Source: Luteibacter pinisoli (GTDB taxonomy: Bacteria; Pseudomonadota; Gammaproteobacteria; Xanthomonadales; Rhodanobacteraceae). Taken from it: a stretch of DNA of 64,000 nucleotides. Both the position numbers and the translations under genes were made by a program. The stretch covers positions 1,426,001 through 1,490,000 of the forward strand of contig NZ_CP041046.1 of assembly GCF_006385595.1 (NCBI RefSeq), given 5' to 3'. This document shows positions 31,282-39,845 of the stretch, piece by piece (positions within the stretch are counted from its first letter, which is position 1; each line of letters starts with the position of its first letter). The notes beneath the pieces were generated by a model. The model did not search any database. It was not told the origin of the DNA and was given only the letters and a program-made list of their open reading frames with translations.

Positions 31282-33867
31282 TTAGCGCAGCATCTTCCGC
31301 AGCTTGTACAGCTGGTCCAGCGCCTCGCGCGGGCTGAGGTTGTCCGGGTCGACGCTGCGCAGCAGCTCTTCCACCGGGCTTGGCAAGGGCGGGGCGAACA
31401 GGCCCATCTGCGGCGCGGGCGTGGCCGGAGCGGCCACCGCGGCAGTCACCTCGTGACCCTGTTCCAGCGCCGAGAGGTAACGCCGCGCATCGGCAATCAC
31501 CGTCTTCGGCAGGCCGGCCAGCGCGGCCACCTGCAAGCCGAAGCTGCGGTTGGCCGGGCCTTCCTTCACCGTGTGCATGAAGACCAGCTGGTCGCCGTAT
31601 TCCACGGCGTCCAGGTGCACGTTGGCGATGGTGCGGTATTCGCCAGCGAGTTCGGTGAGCTCGAAATAATGCGTGGCGAACAGCGTGAAGGCGCAGCTCG
31701 TCGCCGCCAGGTGCACCGCCGCCGCACGGGCCAGCGACAGGCCGTCGTACGTGCTCGTGCCGCGGCCGACTTCGTCCATCAGCACCAGGCTGCACTCGGT
31801 CGCGTTGTGCAGGATATTCGCCGTCTCGCTCATCTCCACCATGAAGGTGGACTGCCCGCGCGACAGGTCGTCGCCCGCGCCGATGCGGGTGAAGATGCGA
31901 TCGATCGGGCCGATCACCGCCGCCGATGCCGGCACGTAGCTGCCCACGTGGGCGAGCAGCACGATCAACGCGTTCTGGCGCATATAGGTGGATTTACCAC
32001 CCATGTTCGGCCCGGTGATGACCAGCATGCGCCGGGTCTTCTCGAGCTTCAGGTCGTTCGGCTCGAAGGGCTCGTCGCGCACCTTCTCCACCACCGGGTG
32101 GCGGCCGCGTTCGATCTCGATACCCGGCACGTCGGTGAGCACCGGCTGCGCCCAGTCCAGCGTCTCGGCGCGTTCGGCCAGGTTGGCCAGGACGTCGAGA
32201 TCGGCCATGGCCGAGGCGGCAATCTTCAAGGCCGGCAGCTGTTCGGTGAGCTTGTCGAGCAGCAACTCGTACAGCGCGCGCTCGCGCATCAGCGAGCGTT
32301 CCTTCGCCGACAGCACCTTGTCTTCGAACTGCTTCAGCTCTTCGGTGATGTAGCGCTCGGCGTTCTTCGTGGTCTGCCGGCGCGTGTAATGCGTCGGCGC
32401 CTTTTCGGCGTGCGCCTTGGTGATCTCGATGTAGTAGCCGTGCACGCGGTTGTAGCCGACCTTCAGGGTCGGGATGCCGCTGGCGGCCTTTTCGCGCTCT
32501 TCCATGTCGACCAGGAACTGGTCGGCGTTGGTGGAGAGGCGGCGCAGTTCGTCGAGGTCGTCGTCGTAGCCGTCGGCCAGCACGCCGCCATCGCGCAGCA
32601 GCACCGGCGGCTGCTCGATGATGGCGCGGGCGAGCAGGGCGGCGGTGTCGGCGTGGTCGCCGATGCGCTGCACCAGGTCGTGCAGCAGCGGGCTGTCGAC
32701 GCCATTGATCTCTTCGCGCAGGCGCGGCGCGGCGGCCAGGCCATCGCGCAGGGTGGAGAGGTCACGCGGGCGCGCGGAGCGCAACGCCACGCGGGCCAGG
32801 ATGCGCTCCAGGTCGCCGACGCCGCGCAGTTGTTCGCGCAGGCTGCCATGGCGGCGCGCATCGATGAGCGCACCGATCGCCTGGTGGCGACCGCGCAGCA
32901 GGGTGCGATCGCGCAGCGGACGGTTCAGCCAGCGGCGCAGCAGGCGGGCGCCCATGGGGGTGACGGTTTCATCGAGCACGCCGAGCAGCGTGTTGTCGAC
33001 GTTGCCGCTCTGGTGCGTGTCGATTTCCAGGTTGCGGCGGGTGGCCGCGTCCATGGCGATCGTCTCGCTGGCGTTCTCCACGGCCATGCCGGTGAGGTGC
33101 GGCAGCGCGCTTTTCTGGGTTTCTTCCACGTAGCCGAGCAGGCAGCCCGCGGCGGCGACGGCCAGCGGGAGGCCATCCACGCCGAAGCCGCGCAGGTCGC
33201 GCGTCTTGAAGAAGCGGCACAGCTCGCGCGTGGCGGCATCGCCATCGAAGTGCCAGGGCTGGCGCTTGCGCACGCCGGGCAGGGTGGTGACCAGCTTCGG
33301 CCAGGCCACGTCCTCGCTGACCAGCGTTTCCGCCGGCTGCAGGCGCGCGAGTTCGGCGGCCAGGCCTTCGGCGCTGTTGGTTTCAGTGAGCAGGAAACGG
33401 CCGGTGGACAGGTCCACCCAGGCCATGCCGTAGCCCTTCGGGCCGGCGGCGATGGAGAGCAGCAGGTTGTCGCGGCGCTCTTCCATCAGCGCCGCATCGG
33501 TGACGGTGCCCGGCGTGACGATACGCACGACTTCGCGCTTCACCGGCCCCTTGGACAGGGCCGGATCACCGATCTGCTCGCACAGGGCGACGGATTCGCC
33601 GAGCTTGACCAGCCGCGCCAGATAGCCTTCCACGGCGTGATACGGCACGCCCGCCATGGGGATGGGCGCACCGGCCGACTGGCCGCGCTGGGTCAGCGTG
33701 ATATCGAGCAGGCGGGCCGCCTTGCGGGCGTCGTCGTAGAACAGCTCGTAGAAGTCGCCCATCCGGAAAAACAGCAGGATGTCCGGGTGTTCTGCCTTGG
33801 CGCCCAGGTACTGGCGCATGAACGGCGTATGCCCTGCTGCCGAGCCGATGTCTTCTGCTAAAGCCAT
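31282..33867 (-). CDS. mutS: DNA mismatch repair ATPase MutS
   Basis: MutS recognises base mismatches and short loops and recruits MutL. The 861-residue product has the mismatch-binding Phe-x-Glu (RMGDFYELFYDDA, near residue 35-47), connector and clamp domains, the Walker A GPNMGGKST at about 619-627, the Walker B region with LVLMDEVGRGTSTYDG, and a C-terminal dimer tail ending LYKLRKMLR. The ATG at 33867 gives the normal N-terminus (MALAED...FMRQYL). Weak ribosome-binding site. Confidence 0.97.
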   Translation of the reverse strand: MALAEDIGSAAGHTPFMRQYLGAKAEHPDILLFFRMGDFYELFYDDARKAARLLDITLTQRGQSAGAPIPMAGVPYHAVEGYLARLVKLGESVALCEQIGDPALSKGPVKREVVRIVTPGTVTDAALMEERRDNLLLSIAAGPKGYGMAWVDLSTGRFLLTETNSAEGLAAELARLQPAETLVSEDVAWPKLVTTLPGVRKRQPWHFDGDAATRELCRFFKTRDLRGFGVDGLPLAVAAAGCLLGYVEETQKSALPHLTGMAVENASETIAMDAATRRNLEIDTHQSGNVDNTLLGVLDETVTPMGARLLRRWLNRPLRDRTLLRGRHQAIGALIDARRHGSLREQLRGVGDLERILARVALRSARPRDLSTLRDGLAAAPRLREEINGVDSPLLHDLVQRIGDHADTAALLARAIIEQPPVLLRDGGVLADGYDDDLDELRRLSTNADQFLVDMEEREKAASGIPTLKVGYNRVHGYYIEITKAHAEKAPTHYTRRQTTKNAERYITEELKQFEDKVLSAKERSLMRERALYELLLDKLTEQLPALKIAASAMADLDVLANLAERAETLDWAQPVLTDVPGIEIERGRHPVVEKVRDEPFEPNDLKLEKTRRMLVITGPNMGGKSTYMRQNALIVLLAHVGSYVPASAAVIGPIDRIFTRIGAGDDLSRGQSTFMVEMSETANILHNATECSLVLMDEVGRGTSTYDGLSLARAAAVHLAATSCAFTLFATHYFELTELAGEYRTIANVHLDAVEYGDQLVFMHTVKEGPANRSFGLQVAALAGLPKTVIADARRYLSALEQGHEVTAAVAAPATPAPQMGLFAPPLPSPVEELLRSVDPDNLSPREALDQLYKLRKMLR

Positions 33868-33964
33868 GATTTTCCGACGCTTAGTAACGATGGCGCGCCG
33901 CCCATGGCGCGCCGGCCGACCATGATACCGGGTCGACGCGCCGCCTGCGGCTTCCCGCCGCGCG

Positions 33965-34621
33965 CTAGCCGTGCGCGTAGGCAGGCTGGCGCGACGCAGC
34001 GTCGGCCGCCGGCGGAAGGGCGCGCCCCGCTGCAATGGCCAGCATCGCCGTGGGGGTAAGCCGCCCAGCCCACGCATGGAAGCGCGTCGTGCGATCGGCC
34101 AGCCCGTTGTAGCCACCATTGATCGCCTTCGTGGCGGCGCGGACGTCCCGGCGCGCTGTGGTGGGCACACGGGTGAGCCAGTACCAGATGGCGATGCACG
34201 CGGCCGTTTCCGATTCGGCGGCAAGGCAGGGGCGCTGTACGAGATCCACGTCCAGCGCCTTCGATGCGGCGCGATAGTTCGCCTTGCCAGTCAGCTGGAT
34301 GTAGCCGCGGCCGTGGTACCGCCAGCCATCGCCTGGCGTGTCGTTGCCGAGGCGGCCGCCGTACATGAGTTCGGCCAGCATCTCAGGCTTTCCCTGCAGG
34401 GCGCGGAGGCGCGCTTCGTCCAGCAACTCGGGACCTTCGCGCCAGGCCGAGCGCACCGGGATCTGCTCGATGCCCCGTGTGTAGCGGAAGCTCTCGTCCA
34501 GCCGGGTGAGGCCGTTGGATTCGTGGCCGACCTGGGCCAGGAAGTTCGCCAGTTCCGTGGCGTGGGTCATGCCGGCCTTGTAGGCAAATATCGCCAGCTG
34601 CGATTCGCGATCCATCGTCAT
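33965..34621 (-). CDS. stand-alone GH19 peptidoglycan hydrolase
   Basis: The 218-residue product starts after AGGAGCACGAC. It is a GH19 domain with the putative catalytic Glu34 (GHESNGL) and Glu43 (LDESFRYTRG), plus YHGRGYIQLTGK and AAEYWLTR-like helices. It is close in sequence to the GH19 part of the T4SS effector at 44768-46027 but lacks the peptidoglycan-binding domain and the XVIPCD, and it has no signal peptide. It could be a remnant effector, a phage-type endolysin, or an enzyme delivered by another route. It is divergent from the two LprI-type genes. Confidence 0.85.
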   Translation of the reverse strand: MTMDRESQLAIFAYKAGMTHATELANFLAQVGHESNGLTRLDESFRYTRGIEQIPVRSAWREGPELLDEARLRALQGKPEMLAELMYGGRLGNDTPGDGWRYHGRGYIQLTGKANYRAASKALDVDLVQRPCLAAESETAACIAIWYWLTRVPTTARRDVRAATKAINGGYNGLADRTTRFHAWAGRLTPTAMLAIAAGRALPPAADAASRQPAYAHG

Positions 34622-34818
34622 GTCGTGCTCCTGGGTGAGGGGTGGCTGGCCTCGTCGCCGGGCCGTCGCCACGGTACATCGCGCCAGGTCACCGGCGCCG
34701 TAGGCCTCGGCTGCGACGCATCTCGGGCAGGCCCCTACGGCCCTCAGGATTTCACCGAGGGAAGGAAGTGGCCGGATGGTCACGGAATCCTCAGCCCATG
34801 CTCTGCTACCCTCGCTCC

Positions 34819-34824
34819 TATAGT
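34819..34824 (+). promoter_or_regulatory. possible -10 element upstream of LprI-like gene
   Basis: TATAGT lies about 28 bases before the ATG at 34852, with a good CAGGAG ribosome-binding site between. The -35 region is weak. It would serve the plus-strand immunity-like operon. Confidence 0.3.
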
Positions 34825-34851
34825 GATATTCGGGCATTTACAGGAGTTTTC

Positions 34852-35550
34852 ATGCGCGTGCTCTCGCTTCTTGGTGCCACGGCACTTGCCACGGCCTTCG
34901 CCGCTTCCGCCGCACCGGCACCCCAGGAGGCGAACGCCGCCTACGACGCCCAGGACATCCGTCTGAACGCGGCCTACAAGAAGCTCTCGCAATCGCTCGA
35001 TGACGCAGGCCGCAAGGCGCTGCGTAACGAGGAACGCCAGTGGATCATAGGCCGCGATACGGCGTGCAAGGTCTCGGCAGGCAATCTCGTCAAGAACGAG
35101 TGCACGACCACGCAAACCAGCTTCCGTGCTGATGAGCTCGAGAAGCGCCTGGGCGGCAGCACGTCCTTGGCCGGTGAGTGGGCTTACCGCAGCGATTGCG
35201 GTTTCGGCCATCACGCCGAGATGAGCCTGCGGACGACGGCGCCCCAGGTGGAAGGCACCTGGTCGGATGGCTCGCGGAAGGACGGCAGTCAGGGCCAGCT
35301 CAAGGGCCAATGGCGCGACGGCAAGCTCTTCGTCCGCTTTTGTACCGAAGACTCACCGGATGGCAGCTACCCTGCATGCCCAGCCTTCAGCGATGTATCA
35401 GGTTACCTGGTCCCTTATGGCGGCCAACTCGTCTGGTATCGCACATCCGGCATGCCGGCCGAAGGGAAATTCAACAAATACCTCGTTCTGGGTCGCAAGC
35501 CCAACGGCGGGGATGTCCCGAAGGATACGAAGTGCGACAGCGATCGCTAG
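34852..35550 (+). CDS. LprI-domain exported protein with extra C-terminal domain
   Basis: The 232-residue product has a signal peptide (MRVLSLLGATALATAFAASA) and an LprI-type lysozyme-inhibitor domain at about 25-98 (YDAQDIRLNAAYKKL, RNEERQWIIGRDTAC, paired cysteines). Residues about 105-232 form a second, beta-rich, cysteine-containing domain (LAGEWAYRSDCGFG, VEGTWSDGS, GYLVPYGGQLVWY) that I do not recognise. It probably protects periplasmic peptidoglycan against a lysozyme-like toxin. The best candidates are the GH19 enzyme it diverges from or the effector downstream. Confidence 0.8.
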   Translation: MRVLSLLGATALATAFAASAAPAPQEANAAYDAQDIRLNAAYKKLSQSLDDAGRKALRNEERQWIIGRDTACKVSAGNLVKNECTTTQTSFRADELEKRLGGSTSLAGEWAYRSDCGFGHHAEMSLRTTAPQVEGTWSDGSRKDGSQGQLKGQWRDGKLFVRFCTEDSPDGSYPACPAFSDVSGYLVPYGGQLVWYRTSGMPAEGKFNKYLVLGRKPNGGDVPKDTKCDSDR

Positions 35551-35593
35551 TATCCAGGGGCATGGCGAAACACACGCATAGGGAGAGCTTTAC

Positions 35594-36007
35594 GTGATCA
35601 CATCTGTTCCTGGCATGGCGGCCTTCGCCACCGTGCTTCTCGCATTCAGCGCGCATGCTGCCGGTGCCGAAACCACCACTGATGATTCGAAGCCGTTCCG
35701 CCCGGCCTATTACGCTTGCGTCAAGGCATCCGGTGGCGTCACGGCGGCGCTGAACGACTGCATCGGCACCGAACACGATTATCAGGACAAGCGCCTCAAT
35801 ACGGCATACCAGGCCCTGCGCAAATCCATGACCGACGTGCAGCGAACGGCACTTCGGAACGAGGAGCGCGCGTGGATCACAAGCCGCGACACATCCTGCG
35901 CGCCCGACAAGGATGGCGGCACGGGATCGATGCTTGATTCGAACCAATGCGATCTTCGCGAAACGGCACAGCGTGCCGCCGCGCTCGAAGCCCGCATGAC
36001 CCGTTAG
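35594..36007 (+). CDS. LprI-like putative immunity protein
   Basis: The 137-residue product starts at GTG after GGGAGAGC. It has a signal peptide (to about residue 25, AHAAGA) and an LprI-type domain (CIGTEHDYQDKRLNTAYQAL, RNEERAWITSRDTSC) with four cysteines. It lies 48 bases before the lysozyme-like effector, in the position where cognate immunity genes sit in X-T4SS loci. It is similar to the N-terminal domain of the preceding gene. Confidence 0.82.
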   Translation: MITSVPGMAAFATVLLAFSAHAAGAETTTDDSKPFRPAYYACVKASGGVTAALNDCIGTEHDYQDKRLNTAYQALRKSMTDVQRTALRNEERAWITSRDTSCAPDKDGGTGSMLDSNQCDLRETAQRAAALEARMTR

Positions 36008-36055
36008 AAAGCATCCGGCATGGTGCCGGATGCATAGGAAGAAGGAGTTACGCGA

Positions 36056-37408
36056 ATGACGGACGATCTCGACGCGGCGCGGCGCACCGCGGAAAGCTGG
36101 CATCTTGGCCAGACCTCGGCGCGCTATGAATCAGGACCCTCGGGTGCGGGAACCATCTCCACCGGCAAGGGCGACCACGGCGGCGTTTCCTACGGCTCCT
36201 ATCAGCTCTCAACCAAGATGGGCACGCTGAAGGAATACCTTGACCAGTCGCCGTATGGCCAGCAGTTCAAAGGCCTGACGCCGGCGACGCCCGAGTTTGA
36301 CGCCAAATGGCGCGACCTGGCGAAGACAGATCCCGGCTTCGGCCGCGACCAGCACGACTTCATTGGGCGTTCGCACTATGGCGAACAAGAGGCGGCCCTT
36401 AAGGGCCGAGGCATCGATTTGTCGGGCCGTGGCATGGCTGTGCAGGACGCGCTCTGGAGCACGTCGGTGCAGTGCCGTGACCTCACGCCTGGCATCTTCG
36501 ATAACGGAATGAAAGAGAAATTTGGCAGGGACTACGATCTTTCGAAGCTAAGCGATAAGGACATCGTAGACGCCGTTCAGGACTACAAGATTAATCACGT
36601 CAAGACGCTCTTCAGCAAGTCGCCCGAGTTGCACGACTCGCTGAAGGAGCGATTTGCGAATGAAAAAACCAGCCTGGACCGGCTGGCTGATGCGGATCGG
36701 GTACTGAAAGAGAATGGCGTCACCGTCGAGCACAAAGGGCGTGCGGCGCCAGGACCTGCCGGGGTCGATCACGTGCAGAGAGAGGGCACGCTGCGGCTGC
36801 ATGATCATTCGCAAGAAGTGCGTGACATGCAGGGCAAGCTGGCAGCGCTGGGTTATCGAGGCGCCGACGGCAAGCCATTGGCGCCGGATGCGGGCTTCGG
36901 CGCAAATACGAAGCATGCCGTCGAGGCGTTCCAGCGCGATCACCATCTGACGGTGGATGGCATCGCCGGCCGGAACACGCTCAAGGCCATCGACCACGCG
37001 CAGGCGAAAGCGGCCACGTCGCTCGCTGACCCTGAGCATCCTGGTAACGCGATGTACCAGCAAGCCCTGAAGGGCGTGAGCGGATTGGACGCCAGGCACG
37101 GACGTGCGACGGATCAGCAAAGCCACAACCTCACAGGGGCGCTGGCCAATGCGGCCCACTCGAACGGGCTGACCCGGATCGATCACGTGATGCTCAGCGA
37201 CGACGGCGCACGCGCCTACGCCGTGCAGGGCGACCTCAACTCACCCTTTAAGCAGATCGCGCAGGTCGATACCGCGCAGGCGGTCAAGCAGCCGCTGGAG
37301 CAGAGCGGGGCGAACTGGCAGCAGCCGGCCCAGGCCACGTCGCCATTGGCGCAGGAGCAGCAGCAACAGCAGAGCCAGCAGCAGAGTCAGCCGGCGGTAT
37401 CGCGCTAA
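36056..37408 (+). CDS. X-T4SS effector: lysozyme-like domain, peptidoglycan-binding domain, XVIPCD
   Basis: The 450-residue protein has no signal peptide. Residues about 1-190 form a lysozyme-like domain (Glu25 in ARYESGPSG, STGKGDHGGVSYGSYQLS); residues about 250-312 a peptidoglycan-binding type 1 domain (VRDMQGKLAALGYRG, AVEAFQRDHHLTVDG); residues about 325-425 the XVIPCD (AMYQQALKGVSGLDARHGR, RIDHVMLSDDG, YAVQGDLNSPFKQIAQVDT), followed by a Gln-rich tail. XVIPCDs are recognised by VirD4 in Xanthomonas. The effector should cut the peptidoglycan of target cells. It follows two LprI immunity genes on the plus strand, opposite to the other effectors. A terminator follows. Confidence 0.9.
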   Translation: MTDDLDAARRTAESWHLGQTSARYESGPSGAGTISTGKGDHGGVSYGSYQLSTKMGTLKEYLDQSPYGQQFKGLTPATPEFDAKWRDLAKTDPGFGRDQHDFIGRSHYGEQEAALKGRGIDLSGRGMAVQDALWSTSVQCRDLTPGIFDNGMKEKFGRDYDLSKLSDKDIVDAVQDYKINHVKTLFSKSPELHDSLKERFANEKTSLDRLADADRVLKENGVTVEHKGRAAPGPAGVDHVQREGTLRLHDHSQEVRDMQGKLAALGYRGADGKPLAPDAGFGANTKHAVEAFQRDHHLTVDGIAGRNTLKAIDHAQAKAATSLADPEHPGNAMYQQALKGVSGLDARHGRATDQQSHNLTGALANAAHSNGLTRIDHVMLSDDGARAYAVQGDLNSPFKQIAQVDTAQAVKQPLEQSGANWQQPAQATSPLAQEQQQQQSQQQSQPAVSR

Positions 37409-37431
37409 CCAGCGCCTGCGCATGGACCAAG

Positions 37432-37459
37432 AAGGGCGGCGCACAGCCGCCCTTTTTTT
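37432..37459 (+). terminator. intrinsic terminator after the lysozyme-like effector
   Basis: AAGGGCGGC and GCCGCCCTT pair perfectly around GCACA and are followed by seven T residues. It ends the plus-strand immunity-effector operon and faces the convergent minus-strand lipoprotein gene. Confidence 0.92.
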
Positions 37460-37510
37460 ATGTCAGTGGCCGTGAGGACGCTTGCCTGGCGTAGGTATCG
37501 GTGTCCTGTG

Positions 37511-38125
37511 TCATTTACGTGCCTCCCTGGCGCTGATGTCGATAGAGAATGCGTCGTCCGGCGACGCGAACCGGTTCAGGTTGTGGACGCCCGGAACGTC
37601 CATGGGTGTTGCAGCATCAAGATACGATTGCTTCTGAAAGTAAGTGGCGAACGAACCGCTACCAAGCAGCTCATCACCAGGCAGCATGGCCGAGAAGGTC
37701 CGTTTCAACCGTGTGCCCTTGACCGTGAGCGCGACCACACGCCAATGGCACACGCCGAGGCCGTAGTAGTCCTGATCTACGAAAGGATCGATCGGCATGG
37801 TCGCTTCGTATTGATGCGGGCCAGTCTGGCGCAACTCGACGGAGAGGCGCTCTCGCGGCCCCAGCTGCGCACCCGAGATAGGGCGAGTCGGCGCGCAGTC
37901 GATGTTTCCAACATCGTAGTAGGCGGTCGCGGCCATCGAATCGAACGGCCCCGGTGCATCCTTGATGGCGATGTCGACGTTCACCTGCCTGGGATTGGGG
38001 GTTGATGTGATTTGTGGCGTCGAATCGCGGCTTCCGCACGCAGAAAGTGCGGCGCACGAACAGAGCGCGAAAAGCAAGGCGACTCGCGTGGTCGTCAACG
38101 GCAATTTCCTGGTCGGCAGATTCAT
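37511..38125 (-). CDS. orphan immunity-like lipoprotein, paralogue of the lipase immunity protein
   Basis: The 204-residue product has a signal peptide with lipobox LSAC. It shares KDAPGPFD, a CxP/CAP segment and DYYGLGVCHWRVVA with the protein encoded at 41261-41863 (VDGAPGPFD, DYFGKGVCHWSVVA), so the two are paralogues. It is the last gene downstream of virD4 and has no effector next to it. It may protect against related lipases from competitors. Confidence 0.8.
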   Translation of the reverse strand: MNLPTRKLPLTTTRVALLFALCSCAALSACGSRDSTPQITSTPNPRQVNVDIAIKDAPGPFDSMAATAYYDVGNIDCAPTRPISGAQLGPRERLSVELRQTGPHQYEATMPIDPFVDQDYYGLGVCHWRVVALTVKGTRLKRTFSAMLPGDELLGSGSFATYFQKQSYLDAATPMDVPGVHNLNRFASPDDAFSIDISAREARK

Positions 38126-38147
38126 TCGGTAGGTGGGTATTCGTGTA

Positions 38148-39827
38148 TTACACCGCCAGCTTCGGCACCTCAGCCTTATTCATCAGCCGGGACGTGAAGT
38201 ACTTGTCCTGGTAGTACTTGATCTTCTCGCACATCACCGGGTGCGGGATGCCTTCATAGAAGAACACTTCCTTGTCTGTGCCCATGGCCTTCAGTTCCTG
38301 CGGGAGCATGAGGGCGCGCTTTTCTTCCGTCTTGCTGTGGGTGTCGCCGCCCTTGCTCTTGGTGACGTTCTTCTTGGTCACGGTGGTGTAGCCGAGCATC
38401 TCCGAGTAGTCGTTTGCATCCTGCTGTTCGCGCGGGGCGTAGACGATCTGCAGGGCGTGGTTGGTGATGACCGTGCGCGAGACGTCCTTACCGTAGACAG
38501 CGTCCAGCTGGGCCATGCTCTGGATGATCGGCAGCAGGCGGATGTTGTAGCCGGCCATGTACGACACTGCCGAGGCGATGATTTCCACCTTGCCGATGGA
38601 GGTGAATTCGTCCATCAGGAGCAGGCACTGGTGCTTCAGGGCAGGATTGTTCTGCGGCAGCTCTTTCGTGTTGAGGTTGATGAGCTGGCTAAAGAACAGG
38701 TTCACGATAAGCCGGCTTTCCGCCAGCTTGTTGGGCTGGATGCCGATGTAGATGGTCATCCGCTTCTTGCGCACATCGGTGAGCAGGAAGTCGTCTTCGC
38801 TGGTGGCCGCGTCGAGCACCGGGTTGATCCAGGCGTTCAACGGTTCCTTGAAGGTGCCGAGGATGGAGGCGAAGGTCTCGGCCGCCTGCGACAGAAGGTT
38901 GGCGAAGGCGGACTTCGCGTTGGCGCTGAGGAACGGCTTCTGCGACAGGGCGCTGTAGAGCTCACGCAGGTCGGTGCCGTCGCCGGACGAGAGGCGGTAG
39001 ATCATGCCCAGCGTCGGCTTGTCGCGGAGCATGTCGGGCAGGCCGTTGGCCTCGTCGTGGTCCCACTTCTCACACAGGTACAGGGAGAAGGCCATGAAGG
39101 CGTTACGGGCCTGGCTCACCCAGAACTTCTGGTCGTCGGAGCCATCCGGGTAGAGCATCGAGCTGATGCTCATCAGGTCCGACACGCGGAAGGCGGGATC
39201 CTTGGAGACGTAGCTCAGCGGGTTCCAGCGGTGCGTGCGGCGATCTTCGGCAAACGGATTGAACAGGTAGATCTCCTGGCCCTGGCTGGCGCGCCAGCCA
39301 CTCGTCAGGTCGAAGTTTTCCTGCTTGATATCCAGGACGACGATCGATTCCTGGTAGTCCAGCAGGTTGGGGATGACGACGCCCACGCCCTTGCCCGAGC
39401 GGGTGGGGGCGGCGAGGATCACGAACTGCTGGCCCGGCAGGCGGACGAGGTCGCCCTTGAAGCGGCCGACGAGGACGCCGTTGGGGGCCGGATCGAGCAT
39501 CTTTTGCTTGCGCAGGTCACCGGCGCGGGCAAAGCGGGCGTCGCCGTGCATGGCCTGCTTCTTCTTCCTGAGAAGCAGCACCAGCACGACGAACCAGCAA
39601 AGCAGGGGAATGCCGAAACCGACGGCGCCGGCGGTCTTGATCTTCCATGCATACGGCGCCCACTGCGGCACGTCCAGCACGCGCAGGTGGGCAATGTACG
39701 TGGTGAAGCCGAGGGCGACATCCCTCGGCCCCAGGAACAGTAGCGTCAACCACCCCGCGAACAGCTCGCCTGACAACAGGGCCGCCACGAACACGCCAAC
39801 GGCCCAATACCCCTTGGTTTTACTCAT
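38148..39827 (-). CDS. virD4: T4SS coupling protein VirD4
   Basis: VirD4 is the ATPase that recruits XVIPCD effectors to the channel. The 559-residue product has two TM helices (about 5-32 and 66-87), the Walker A APTRSGKG (about 140-147), VVLDIKQENFDLTSG, HRWNPLSY, the Walker B LLLMDEFTSIG and the Gln-containing LLPIIQSMAQLD motif. Length is that of X-T4SS VirD4 proteins. It lies 18 bases after the lipase effector on the same strand, far from virB7-11. Confidence 0.97.
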   Translation of the reverse strand: MSKTKGYWAVGVFVAALLSGELFAGWLTLLFLGPRDVALGFTTYIAHLRVLDVPQWAPYAWKIKTAGAVGFGIPLLCWFVVLVLLLRKKKQAMHGDARFARAGDLRKQKMLDPAPNGVLVGRFKGDLVRLPGQQFVILAAPTRSGKGVGVVIPNLLDYQESIVVLDIKQENFDLTSGWRASQGQEIYLFNPFAEDRRTHRWNPLSYVSKDPAFRVSDLMSISSMLYPDGSDDQKFWVSQARNAFMAFSLYLCEKWDHDEANGLPDMLRDKPTLGMIYRLSSGDGTDLRELYSALSQKPFLSANAKSAFANLLSQAAETFASILGTFKEPLNAWINPVLDAATSEDDFLLTDVRKKRMTIYIGIQPNKLAESRLIVNLFFSQLINLNTKELPQNNPALKHQCLLLMDEFTSIGKVEIIASAVSYMAGYNIRLLPIIQSMAQLDAVYGKDVSRTVITNHALQIVYAPREQQDANDYSEMLGYTTVTKKNVTKSKGGDTHSKTEEKRALMLPQELKAMGTDKEVFFYEGIPHPVMCEKIKYYQDKYFTSRLMNKAEVPKLAV

Positions 39828-39845
39828 CTCTCTCTTCCGTATGAA

